DNA of 7,891 nucleotides from an uncultured Clostridia bacterium (GCA_947627125.1 CANQUY010000082.1:1-7891), one strand, 5' to 3'; counted from the stretch's first letter, positions 1 through 5,656 are shown. Made by a program: numbers and translations. The notes: a model not told the origin generated them from the letters alone.

Positions 1-536
1 ATGGAATCCGTCGTCGCGGGGTCGAGTGCGCTCGTCGCCTCGTCGCAGAGAAGGTATTTGGGCCTCGTCGCAAGCGCCCGCGCGATGGCGACCCGCTGTT
101 TCTGCCCGCCCGAGAGCTGGGAAGGGTAGCTTCTTGCCTTCTCCGAGAGCCCCACGAGCTCCAAAAGTTCCCTCGCCCTCGCCTCGGCGGCCCGCCGCTT
201 CACCCCCGCGATCTCGAGCGGAAAGCGGATGTTGCCCTCCGCCGTGCGCTGTTCGAGCAGGTTGAAGCTCTGGAAGATCATGCCGATATTGCGGCGGAGA
301 AGTAAGAGGCGTTTCCTCCCGATGGCGGTGAGTTCCTCGCCGTCGATGAACACTTGCCCGTGCGTGGGCCGCTCGAGAAGATTGATACAGCGGACGAGCG
401 TGCTCTTCCCCGCGCCCGACAGCCCGATGATGCCGAAGATCTCGCCATCTCTTACGGTGAGCGACACGTCGTCGAGGGCGAGCGTCGTCCCCTCTTTGGA
501 GGAATATTCCTTTGTAATATGTTTAAGTTCTATCAT
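1..536 (-). CDS. metN: Methionine ABC transporter ATP-binding protein MetN (3' end outside window)
   Basis: ATPase of a MetNIQ-type importer, which sits on the inner membrane face and powers uptake of methionine. Only the first 178 residues are present; the gene runs off the left edge and the family is usually about 340 residues. Visible motifs: Walker A GLSGAGKST at residues 38-46, Q-loop around IFQSFNLL (86-93), ABC signature LSGGQKQR (140-147), and Walker B LLCDEATSALD (161-171) followed by PATTDSI. The GLSGAGKST and ALDPATT wording is characteristic of MetN rather than of other amino-acid ATPases. The start is MIELKHITKEY, with AAGGAG six bases upstream. The permease, the binding protein and the C-terminal NIL (ACT-like) regulatory domain would lie beyond the edge. 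The long leader at 537-855 carries Met-rich peptides and terminators, which independently supports methionine as substrate. Confidence 0.93.
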   Translation of the reverse strand, partial: MIELKHITKEYSSKEGTTLALDDVSLTVRDGEIFGIIGLSGAGKSTLVRCINLLERPTHGQVFIDGEELTAIGRKRLLLLRRNIGMIFQSFNLLEQRTAEGNIRFPLEIAGVKRRAAEARARELLELVGLSEKARSYPSQLSGGQKQRVAIARALATRPKYLLCDEATSALDPATTDS

Positions 537-561
537 GCTTCACTCCTTATTTTTTGAAAAG

Positions 562-590
562 AAAAAACCCGCGGACGAGGTTCCGCGGGC
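562..590 (-). terminator. Intrinsic terminator 2 of the metN leader (attenuator)
   Basis: On the minus strand an 8-bp perfect stem CCCGCGGA/TCCGCGGG with loop ACCTCG is followed directly by six T (567-562). It ends 25 bases before the metN start codon, so it would block metN transcription. Its 5' arm GCCCGCGG (590-583) is exactly complementary to CCGCGGGC (644-637) inside leader peptide 2, so an antiterminator that excludes the terminator can form. Confidence 0.88.
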
Positions 591-610
591 GCTTCGGGGG
601 CAGAATGCAG

Positions 611-685
611 TCACGGCAAACCGCCCGTCGGGAACAGCCCGCGGGTACGCATCTGCATCATGAAGGTATTAAAATTGAAATTCAT
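611..685 (-). CDS. Met-rich leader peptide 2 of metN (24 aa)
   Basis: A 24-codon ORF, ATG at 685 and TGA at 613-611, with AGGGAG six bases upstream of the start. Residues 9-12 are MMQM, followed by RTRG (13-16); the N-terminus is rich in Asn and Phe and the C-terminus in Gly and Pro. Codons 9, 10 and 12 (661-650) lie just ahead of the arm CCGCGGGC (644-637), which can pair with the next terminator. This is the geometry of a ribosome-mediated attenuator, in which stalling at Met codons favours antitermination. No family is known to me for the peptide; function is inferred from motif, ribosome site and the following terminator. Alternatives are a nascent-peptide arrest sequence or a chance ORF; a second copy of the same design upstream argues against chance. 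Confidence 0.75.
   Translation of the reverse strand: MNFNFNTFMMQMRTRGLFPTGGLP
637..644 (-). promoter_or_regulatory. Antiterminator arm of metN attenuator 2
   Basis: CCGCGGGC on the minus strand is an exact 8-base complement of the terminator-2 5' arm at 590-583. Pairing would remove the arm from the terminator hairpin. It lies inside the leader-2 ORF, five bases after the last Met codon. A ribosome stalled at the first Met (661-659) should leave it free, while one stalled at codon 12 might cover part of it, so the exact stall position matters. It may also fold locally (CCGC with GCGG and GGG with CCC, 644-621). Confidence 0.65.
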
Positions 686-702
686 ATCGTTCTCCCTGTA
701 AT

Positions 703-735
703 AAAAAACTGCCCGCGCTTGTCTTGCACGGGCAG
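703..735 (-). terminator. Intrinsic terminator 1 of the metN leader (attenuator)
   Basis: On the minus strand a 10-bp stem CTGCCCGTGC/GCGCGGGCAG (one G-U pair) with a 7-base loop is followed by six T (708-703). It lies after leader peptide 1 and before the ribosome site of leader peptide 2. Its 5' arm GCCCGTGCA (733-725) is complementary over nine bases, with one G-U pair, to TGTACGGGC (783-775) in leader peptide 1. Confidence 0.87.
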
Positions 736-757
736 GAAGTTGACTCATTACCGATTT

Positions 758-838
758 TTAACGCGCGGCAACAAGCCCGTACATCTCTACCCGGGTCCTG
801 CACATGCGCATCATGTTGTTTACGGCTGCGAAAAACAT
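758..838 (-). CDS. Met-rich leader peptide 1 of metN (26 aa)
   Basis: A 26-codon ORF from ATG at 838 to TAA at 760-758, with AGGAG eight bases upstream, close to the predicted transcript start. Residues 9-12 are MMRM, then C13, RTR (14-16), and a further Met at 19; five of 26 residues are Met. The last third of the ORF contains the arm TGTACGGGC (783-775), which can pair with the following terminator. The stop codon is 15 bases past that arm, so a ribosome that finishes translation would sit close to it and could free the terminator. The Met-Met-X-Met block is at the same residue numbers as in leader peptide 2. Function is inferred; no homologue is known to me. Confidence 0.72.
   Translation of the reverse strand: MFFAAVNNMMRMCRTRVEMYGLVAAR
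775..783 (-). promoter_or_regulatory. Antiterminator arm of metN attenuator 1
   Basis: TGTACGGGC on the minus strand pairs over nine bases (one G-U) with GCCCGTGCA at 733-725, which includes most of the 5' arm of terminator 1. The arm begins about 20 bases downstream of the third clustered Met codon (805-803), leaving room for a stalled ribosome without masking it. Confidence 0.65.
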
Positions 839-860
839 TTTTTCTTCTCCTGTCGTCCCC

Positions 861-890
861 ATCTTAACACAGGCATTTTTGCCCTGTCAA
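861..890 (-). promoter_or_regulatory. Sigma-A promoter of the metN leader transcript
   Basis: The -35 box TTGACA (890-885) and -10 box TAAGAT (866-861) are 18 bases apart; shifting the -10 by one base to TTAAGA gives 17. The predicted start is near 855, only a few bases before the leader-1 ribosome site (851-847), which gives a leader of roughly 320 bases before metN. Confidence 0.75.
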
Positions 891-956
891 GCAAATTTTC
901 ACAGATTTTTTGATTTTTCGGGAAAAATTTTTTCTCGGCTTCCGCAGAGAGATCTC

Positions 957-2672
957 TCACACCTTTGCGAGGTATGCCTCCCTGCCGCCCTCTTCGACGG
1001 AGTGGGCAATGTAGGTGATATGGTCGGCCGCGCGCTCCAAATTCCCGACGAGGTTGATGAATACGCTCGAATTGGTCGGGTCGCACTTGCCCTCATTCAG
1101 ACGGTTGATATGGGCGTGGATGAGCTCGTGCCTGTCGCTGTCCACTTCATCCTCGAGGGCGTCGAGTTCCCCAAGCCTCGACACATCTTTTTTGAGGAAA
1201 ATATCGAGAGAAATCGCATATAAGTGTTGAATTTTTTCGTACATGGCGCCCAGCATCTCCAAAAATTCATCGGAGAAAACCAGCTTGTCCTCCACAGTGC
1301 GGCGGGTGTATTTGGTGACGTTGTCGGCGAGTTCGCCCACGCGCATGATATCGTTGAGGACATAGTGCAGGTCGGAGATCGTCTGCTCGTCCTCGATGAC
1401 AGAGGTCTGCGCGGTGAGCTTCACGAGGTAGGAAACACCCTTCATGTTGGCGGCGGCGAGGCGGGCATTTCTGCGGTTGATCTCCTCCGCCGAGGAAACA
1501 TCCTTCTTCAAAAAGGCCTCAAACGCCCTGTCGAGCTCCGCCATGGCGTAAGAAAAGACCTTGCCCGTTTCCTGATACATGTAGCCGAGGGCGACGGAGG
1601 GAGAGCGCAACAGGCGTTCGTCGAGTTCGCTGTAGAGTTCGATCTCCGCCTCGTCCTGTTGTTTCTCGCGGATGAGATGTTCCGCGATCCACACAAACCC
1701 CTTGACGAAGGGCAAAAACAGCAAGGTATTGACGGTATTAAAGAGGGTGTGGAAGAGTGCGATCTGCATTCCCGGCGCCATATCTCTGCCCTCAAAGATC
1801 ATGCCGCCCGTCGGAATGACGCCATTCAACACGGTGTCCGAAAAGGCTGGCCACGCGACCAAAACCGTCATAAAGATGATCGCGCCGAAGAGGTTGAAGA
1901 GGAAATGGATGAGCGCCGCACGCTTGGCATTCGCCCCCGCGCCGAGGGAGGAAATGAGCGCCGTAACGCACGTCCCGATATTGGAACCGATGATGATATA
2001 GAGGGCCGCGTTCCCGCCGTCGCCGATCGTGAGCCCCGAGGATACCATCGTCAGAATGATGGCATTGACGGCCGTGGACGACTGCACCAAGGCGGTGATG
2101 AGAATGCCGATTACGAGCAATAACATGGGATTTTTGATGACATGCAGGACATTGGAAACGGCCGCATAGGCCTCGCTGCCCCTGTCGAACGTCAACGCTC
2201 CCGACATGAATTTCAGCCCCACGAAGATGATGCCGAACGCCGCAATGACGGAGCCGAGCGTCACGATCCGTTCCTTCTTGGAGAACATGGTCATGAGCAC
2301 GCCCGCCGCCGCAAGGACAAAGAAAACGACGGTGATGTCCGACCCGCCGAGGGCAATGACCCACGCGTTCAGCGTCGTGCCGATATTCGCCCCCATGATG
2401 ATCGCCGTCGCCTGGAAGAGGGTCATGATCCCCGCGTTCACGAGGCCGACGACCATGACGGTGGTAAAGGCGGAGCTCTGCCCGAGCACGGTGACCGCCG
2501 CGCCGATCCCGACGCCTGCAAAACGGCTGTCCGCCGTCTTGTTCAGCATCTTCTGCAGTTTTCCATGCGCAAGTTTGGTCATGTTCTCGGAGAGCAGCTT
2601 CATGCCGATGAGGAAGGTCCCCATGCCCCCGAGGATCTCAAAGATGATTGTGGCGATTTCCCATGCGCTCAT
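957..2672 (-). CDS. Na/Pi cotransporter family protein with C-terminal PhoU-like domain
   Basis: Predicted sodium-coupled phosphate transporter of the NptA/YjbB type in the cytoplasmic membrane, 571 residues, full length for the family. The membrane part (about 1-330) has the two inverted repeats of this fold, each with its QSS signature: GQSSAFTTV at 64-72 and VQSSTAVNA at 196-204. These are paired with GANIGTT (94-100) and GSNIGTC (229-235). Residues about 340-571 are soluble and helical and resemble PhoU, including NLERAADHITYIAHSV (544-559). The start MSAWEIATII has only a weak, rather distant ribosome site (AGAGAGG about 15 bases upstream), so the start is probable, not certain. It has its own promoter (2710-2739). 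The direction of transport (uptake or export) cannot be told from sequence. Confidence 0.92.
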   Translation of the reverse strand: MSAWEIATIIFEILGGMGTFLIGMKLLSENMTKLAHGKLQKMLNKTADSRFAGVGIGAAVTVLGQSSAFTTVMVVGLVNAGIMTLFQATAIIMGANIGTTLNAWVIALGGSDITVVFFVLAAAGVLMTMFSKKERIVTLGSVIAAFGIIFVGLKFMSGALTFDRGSEAYAAVSNVLHVIKNPMLLLVIGILITALVQSSTAVNAIILTMVSSGLTIGDGGNAALYIIIGSNIGTCVTALISSLGAGANAKRAALIHFLFNLFGAIIFMTVLVAWPAFSDTVLNGVIPTGGMIFEGRDMAPGMQIALFHTLFNTVNTLLFLPFVKGFVWIAEHLIREKQQDEAEIELYSELDERLLRSPSVALGYMYQETGKVFSYAMAELDRAFEAFLKKDVSSAEEINRRNARLAAANMKGVSYLVKLTAQTSVIEDEQTISDLHYVLNDIMRVGELADNVTKYTRRTVEDKLVFSDEFLEMLGAMYEKIQHLYAISLDIFLKKDVSRLGELDALEDEVDSDRHELIHAHINRLNEGKCDPTNSSVFINLVGNLERAADHITYIAHSVEEGGREAYLAKV

Positions 2673-2709
2673 ACGATTTCGGATTGTCCTCTCTGACGGT
2701 TTTTCTTCT

Positions 2710-2739
2710 ATTATACCAGCCCTCCCCGCTCTTTGTCAC
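2710..2739 (-). promoter_or_regulatory. Promoter of the Na/Pi cotransporter gene
   Basis: Minus-strand -10 box TATAAT (2715-2710) preceded by TGG, giving an extended -10, with -35-like GTGACA (2739-2734) 18 bases upstream. The predicted start is near 2703. No Pho-box-like direct repeats were recognised. Confidence 0.7.
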
Positions 2740-2790
2740 GCATTTTTCATTGATTTGAAAAATTCCCTCCTTCGCCTCCCCCGTCCCCTC

Positions 2791-3051
2791 AGCGGCGTCA
2801 TGCTGAGAACGTGAGCCCCAACGAAGTCTACGAGAGCCCTACCGAAGCATCTCACCGCATGCTTTACGGACTTCGTGGCGGCGTCATGCTGAGAACGTGA
2901 GCCCCAACGCAGTCTACGAGAGCCCTACCGAAACATCTCGCCGCATGCTCTACGAACTTCGTGGCGGCGTCATGCTGAGAACGTGAGCACAACGAAGTCT
3001 ACGGAATCCGACCCGAAGCATCTCGCCGCATGCTTTACGGACTTTCGCCGC
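2791..3051. repeat. Family A repeat array, three half-element copies
   Basis: Three head-to-tail copies, beginning near 2793, 2879 and 2966, each start with CGGCGTCATGCTGAGAACGT. Each continues with a conserved block (CAACGNAGTCTACG, then CCGAAGCATCTC, then CCGCATGCT) and has a period of about 86 bases. They lack the right inverted end seen in the longer copies. No coding capacity; the small ORFs here are repeat-driven. Confidence 0.85.
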
Positions 3052-3110
3052 CCCCACCCGCTCATCCTGAGCGCAGCGAAGGATCCCATAAAACGCACGG
3101 AAGCCCATAG
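3050..3110 (-). repeat. Family C repeat, copy 1
   Basis: Contains CATCCTGAGCGCAGCGAAGG, the widespread CCTGAGCG..CGAAGGATC type of bacterial intergenic repeat. In minus orientation it matches copies at about 5288-5337 and 5657-5718, including the flanking GCTTCCGTGCGTTTTA segment shared with the latter. Confidence 0.7.
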
Positions 3111-3262
3111 CGGCGTCATGCTGAGAACGTGAACACAACGCAGTCTACGAGAGCCGAACCGAAGCATCTCGCCGCATACTTTACAAACATTCGCCGCGAG
3201 ATTCTTCGGGTCAAGTCCTTATGACTTCGTTCATTCTCCCTTTCTCAGAATGACGCGGCGGC
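3111..3262. repeat. Family A repeat, full-length copy D
   Basis: Begins CGGCGTCATGCTGAGAACGT and ends in the imperfect reverse complement TTTCTCAGAATGACGCGGCG. An internal inverted repeat (CGAAGCATCTCGC against GCGAGATTCTTCG) lets the unit fold into a long hairpin. Bases 3159-3262 are identical over 104 bases to 3326-3429, pointing to recent duplication or gene conversion. Non-coding, MITE-like; no transposase is nearby. Confidence 0.82.
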
Positions 3263-3277
3263 AAGGCGGCCTGTAAG

Positions 3278-3429
3278 CGGCGTCATGCTGAGAACGGGAG
3301 CACAACGCAGTCTACGGAAGCACTACCGAAGCATCTCGCCGCATACTTTACAAACATTCGCCGCGAGATTCTTCGGGTCAAGTCCTTATGACTTCGTTCA
3401 TTCTCCCTTTCTCAGAATGACGCGGCGGC
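3278..3429. repeat. Family A repeat, full-length copy E
   Basis: Same architecture as the copy ending at 3262, with a 104-base identical right part (3326-3429) and a slightly diverged left part (AGAACGGGAG instead of AGAACGTGAA). Together the two form a direct repeat with a 167-base period. Confidence 0.82.
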
Positions 3430-3447
3430 TGCGTCCTCCTGCCCCGA

Positions 3448-3543
3448 CGTTCTGAATACGTCACCCTGAGCGTAGTCGAAGGGTCACCGCATTCTAATAA
3501 GGTGATGGTTCGACGTTGCTCACCATGACGTGATTTGGAAGCG
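3448..3543. repeat. Family B palindromic repeat, copy 1
   Basis: Core 3458-3531 is an imperfect palindrome. The ends are ACGTCACCCTGAGC and GCTCACCATGACGT, and the inner arms are GTCGAAGGGTCACC and GGTGATGGTTCGAC around a short AT-rich centre. Flanking bases extend the inverted ends by about ten more. A second copy of the same length lies at 5351-5445. Confidence 0.8.
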
Positions 3544-3552
3544 GCGGGGCGT

Positions 3553-3630
3553 GCCCGAACGTCATGCCCCCTCCCGAGAGCCCGAACGTCATGCCCCCTC
3601 CCGAGGAGGGGGTAGGGGGGTGGGCAACAT
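3553..3630 (-). repeat. Family D G-rich repeat, copy 1, with tandem 26-base unit
   Basis: A 26-base unit starting GCCCGAACGTCATGCCCCCT occurs twice (3553-3578 and 3580-3605). It is followed by GAGGGGGTAGGGGGGTGGGC. In minus orientation this reads TGCCCACCCCCCTACCCCCT then GGGAGGGGGCATGA, and matches 7453-7530 on the plus strand. Non-coding. Confidence 0.7.
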
Positions 3631-3637
3631 TCTCTCC

Positions 3638-3689
3638 AAAAAAACCTGTGCCCGAGGGGATTTCCTTGCGGAAATCCCCTCGGGCACAG
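3638..3689 (-). terminator. Strong intrinsic terminator after the 438-aa gene
   Basis: Perfect 20-bp stem (arms 3689-3670 and 3665-3646) with a 4-base loop. On the minus strand it is followed after one G by seven T, starting 13 bases past the stop codon at 3703. An unusually long uninterrupted stem for a terminator. Confidence 0.9.
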
Positions 3690-3702
3690 ACATTACTTAT
3701 TC

Positions 3703-5019
3703 TCAATACAACCCGTACACTTCCCTCATCTGTCTGGCCATCTTCTCAGCGAGGTCTAAGCTCGACACAGAGATCTTTTCGAGCAACGCTTGATTCATGG
3801 CCTGTGCGCTGACCTGCATGCTCATTTCGGCCGCCGCCTGTTCGCGGAGTCCGCGGAGCTCCCGGTTCTGCGCCTCGGACATCTCTCTCTGCGCCTCCGC
3901 TTGTTGTTCCATTCCCGCCATGAGTTCAGCATGCTGCTGTGCCATCTGCCTTGACAACACACTGAACGACTGCGCCAGAGAACTTCCAAGCCATCCCATC
4001 GTATTTTTAAATGTCTTGCATATTGACTTTGAGGCCATTTCAATCGCATCCACAATTTCATCCGTCTGCCTCTGCCGATCTACAAGTTGCAACGCCTCTT
4101 TCATATCATCCGCCCGTCCTGTTTCAAAATAGTAGATAATCAAATCCACATTCTCCCAATCGCGGAAATCGATAAGGGGATAGGCTTTTGTTGCACTCTC
4201 AATGATTCCTTGAGAACATATGGCAATTTCTTTGATGGCGTTTTTATGCGGCAGGATTTGATCTTCCAACCGCTTGATGATTGCCTGGTATATTTGCTCT
4301 TGTTCTGCCAGCTCCCCCTCGACCCGCCTTGCATCATCGGGCGTCATATAAACCTCACCGTTCAAAATAGCGGTTTTTGCCCTCTTAATTCCATCTTCAA
4401 GTTGATCTACTTCTTTTTGGCATTTTTCTAATTTATCTTTGCTTGGGTCATAATGTTCTCTTTTATAGCTCTCATATTCATAAACTTTTTTTCTCCGATA
4501 ATATAAATATACGATGGGATGAATGATAAAAAGTACGATTGGCGTAGGCAATGCAAAGACTACTATAAAGAAAATAGTAGTGCCTATAGTACCTGCAATA
4601 ATCATTATAATATACAACAACAGCCAAATTCCCGCATCTACACCACAATAAATTCCCCATACCTTTCCCGGGACGAAAGTGAAATAATGTTTGAAGGAAT
4701 GCCTTGATTCCTTATATTGCTCTTCTTTTTGCTTCCGCTTATATTCAAAATCCTTTTGTGCATTCTGTAATTTTTCTTGTGCTTCATCCAAATCTTTCTT
4801 TCGGTTTGCGATATGCGTGGTATATCGCATACTATTTAATTGCACCTCAGTGTCATGTTTCTTCTGTACAATTAAGCTTTTTTCCTTCTCGATTTCATCA
4901 TTAGTTTCCCTAATTCCCAATTTTTCTGCTTCACTACTATCATCATTCATCGCCACAACCGACATGGTTGCGCGGATGGCGTAGAGGTCGCTTAAGAGTT
5001 TTGTCTTGTCTTGTTCCAT
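3703..5019 (-). CDS. Unrecognised membrane protein: coiled coil, two TM helices, coiled coil (438 aa)
   Basis: I do not recognise this family. The start is taken as MEQDKTKLL at 5019 because AAAAGGAG lies seven bases upstream; an in-frame ATG at 5127 has no ribosome site and would read through a hairpin. Layout: a charged Lys/Glu-rich helical region (about 36-108), two hydrophobic helices (about 122-145 and 148-174) joined by a very short turn, then YRRKK. A second charged helical stretch follows (188-255). Next comes a compact region with PLIDFRDWENVDLIIYYFET (281-300) and GRADDMKEALQLVDRQRQTD (301-320). The C-terminus (340-430) is rich in Gln, Ala, Met and Glu. No signal peptide and no catalytic motif were seen. 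The TM-encoding part is clearly more AT-rich than the 3' end, and the gene is flanked by repeat arrays on both sides. A scaffold or envelope-stress role is conceivable but not shown. Confidence 0.8.
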   Translation of the reverse strand: MEQDKTKLLSDLYAIRATMSVVAMNDDSSEAEKLGIRETNDEIEKEKSLIVQKKHDTEVQLNSMRYTTHIANRKKDLDEAQEKLQNAQKDFEYKRKQKEEQYKESRHSFKHYFTFVPGKVWGIYCGVDAGIWLLLYIIMIIAGTIGTTIFFIVVFALPTPIVLFIIHPIVYLYYRRKKVYEYESYKREHYDPSKDKLEKCQKEVDQLEDGIKRAKTAILNGEVYMTPDDARRVEGELAEQEQIYQAIIKRLEDQILPHKNAIKEIAICSQGIIESATKAYPLIDFRDWENVDLIIYYFETGRADDMKEALQLVDRQRQTDEIVDAIEMASKSICKTFKNTMGWLGSSLAQSFSVLSRQMAQQHAELMAGMEQQAEAQREMSEAQNRELRGLREQAAAEMSMQVSAQAMNQALLEKISVSSLDLAEKMARQMREVYGLY

Positions 5020-5048
5020 GTTTCTTCTCCTTTTGTTTTTTTGCGGGC

Positions 5049-5081
5049 AAAAAATAAGGACGCTCCACATTGGGAACGCCC
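5049..5081 (-). terminator. Terminator-like hairpin in the 5' UTR of the 438-aa gene
   Basis: Minus-strand stem GGGCGTTCC/GGAGCGTCC (nine pairs, two G-U) with loop CAATGT, followed by TTATTTTTT (5057-5049). It lies downstream of the promoter and about 30 bases before the start codon, so it could act as an attenuator. A competing pairing, TGCGGGC with GCCCGCA across it, would span the hairpin and its T-tract. Confidence 0.65.
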
Positions 5082-5102
5082 GCAGTGAGTATCCCGAATG
5101 TG

Positions 5103-5205
5103 TTGCGCCACAATAGAATTTTCCCATTTATGAATATATGGAAAAAAGGATACAACAGTGCCTATTGTAGCCATATATTCATAAACGTATTCAATTGTGG
5201 CGCAA
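5103..5205. repeat. 103-bp nested palindrome in the leader of the 438-aa gene
   Basis: Outer arms TTGCGCCACAAT (5103-5114) and ATTGTGGCGCAA (5194-5205) are perfect 12-base inverted repeats. Inner arms TTTATGAATATATGG (5127-5141) and CCATATATTCATAAA (5171-5185) are perfect 15-base inverted repeats. A small TACAA/TTGTA pair lies at the centre. The element starts five bases after the -10 box, so it would be transcribed as a long hairpin at the 5' end of the mRNA. It could also be a small MITE, but no target duplication is evident. Confidence 0.85.
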
Positions 5206-5209
5206 TTTC

Positions 5210-5238
5210 AGTATACCACAATGCTGTGCAATTTGCAA
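5210..5238 (-). promoter_or_regulatory. Promoter of the 438-aa gene
   Basis: Minus-strand -35 TTGCAA (5238-5233), a 17-base spacer and -10 TATACT (5215-5210). The predicted start is near 5203, at the edge of the nested palindrome, giving a structured 5' UTR of about 185 bases. Confidence 0.7.
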
Positions 5239-5287
5239 GACTTTTTTTGCAATTTGATTTAAAGTTGTTAAAAGCCGTTGCCCCGTC

Positions 5288-5337
5288 GGTTTTATGAGAT
5301 CCTCTCGCTACGCTTGGGATGAGCGGTCGGGGGGCGG
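5288..5337 (+). repeat. Family C repeat, copy 2
   Basis: Plus-strand GGTTTTATGAGATCCTCTCG followed by CTACGCTTGGGATGAGCGG matches, with several substitutions, the reverse complement of 3050-3110, including the trailing G-rich run. Confidence 0.6.
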
Positions 5338-5350
5338 GTTCCTACCCAGT

Positions 5351-5445
5351 CGTTCCTAATCACGTCACCCTGAGCGTAGTCGAAGGGCCACCGCAGCATA
5401 ATAAGGTGATGGTTCGACAGAGCTCACCATGACGTAATCAGAACG
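5351..5445. repeat. Family B palindromic repeat, copy 2
   Basis: The core 5362-5435 has the same 74-base length as 3458-3531 and differs at only a few positions. Terminal inverted repeats extend to CGTTCCTAATCACGTCA on the left and TGACGTAATCAGAACG on the right. Confidence 0.8.
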
Positions 5446-5452
5446 GCTGGGC

Positions 5453-5656
5453 GGTGCGGCGTCATGCTGAGAACGCGAATACAACGCAGTCTACGAAAGC
5501 TGTACCGAAGCATCTCGCCGCTACCTTTACGGACTTTCGCCGCGAGATTCTTCGGGTTAGTTTCCGTCCCCTCCTTCTTCTCCGTTTCTCAGAATGACGC
5601 GGCGGCTTAATTCCCGTTCTCTCCTCCTGCTCCCCTTCTCAGCATGACGCCGCACC
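5453..5656. repeat. Family A element with perfect 21-bp terminal inverted repeats
   Basis: The left end 5453-5473 (GTGCGGCGTCATGCTGAGAA is its last 20 bases) is the exact reverse complement of the right end 5636-5656. The inner part matches copies D and E, including CCGAAGCATCTCGCCGC, GCGAGATTCTTCGGGT and an internal degenerate right end (TTTCTCAGAATGACGCGGCG at 5585-5604). At 204 bases it is the most MITE-like copy. It has no ORF of its own and no transposase in the window. Confidence 0.82.

Noticed and set aside
541..860. A SAM riboswitch or T-box controlling metN
   Set aside because: I found neither the S-box core segments nor a T-box AGGGTGGNACCGCG block. The GGAACC near 583-578 lies in the terminator stem and loop and does not fit the T-box bulge.
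901..956. A terminator for the phosphate transporter gene
   Set aside because: GAGAGATCTCTC and a 3-bp CGG/CCG stem followed by A-rich then T-rich sequence are too weak to call; some readthrough into the metN leader is possible.
1224..2123. A long plus-strand ORF (299 aa) across the phosphate transporter
   Set aside because: It is antisense to the well-supported transporter gene, its product is rich in Arg, Asp, His and Gly without any motif, and it has no ribosome site.
2791..3429. A CRISPR array
   Set aside because: The repeat period is 86-167 bases, units are themselves palindromic and the intervening sequence is related between copies, so there are no distinct spacers.
5020..5127. An N-terminal extension of the 438-aa protein starting at 5127
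   Set aside because: The upstream ATG has no ribosome site and the 36 extra codons run through a terminator-like hairpin; the ATG at 5019 has AAAAGGAG at good spacing.
4992..5174. A leader peptide of 60 aa upstream of the 438-aa gene
   Set aside because: No ribosome site at its ATG, no amino-acid bias, and it overlaps the real start codon; the palindrome itself explains the open frame.
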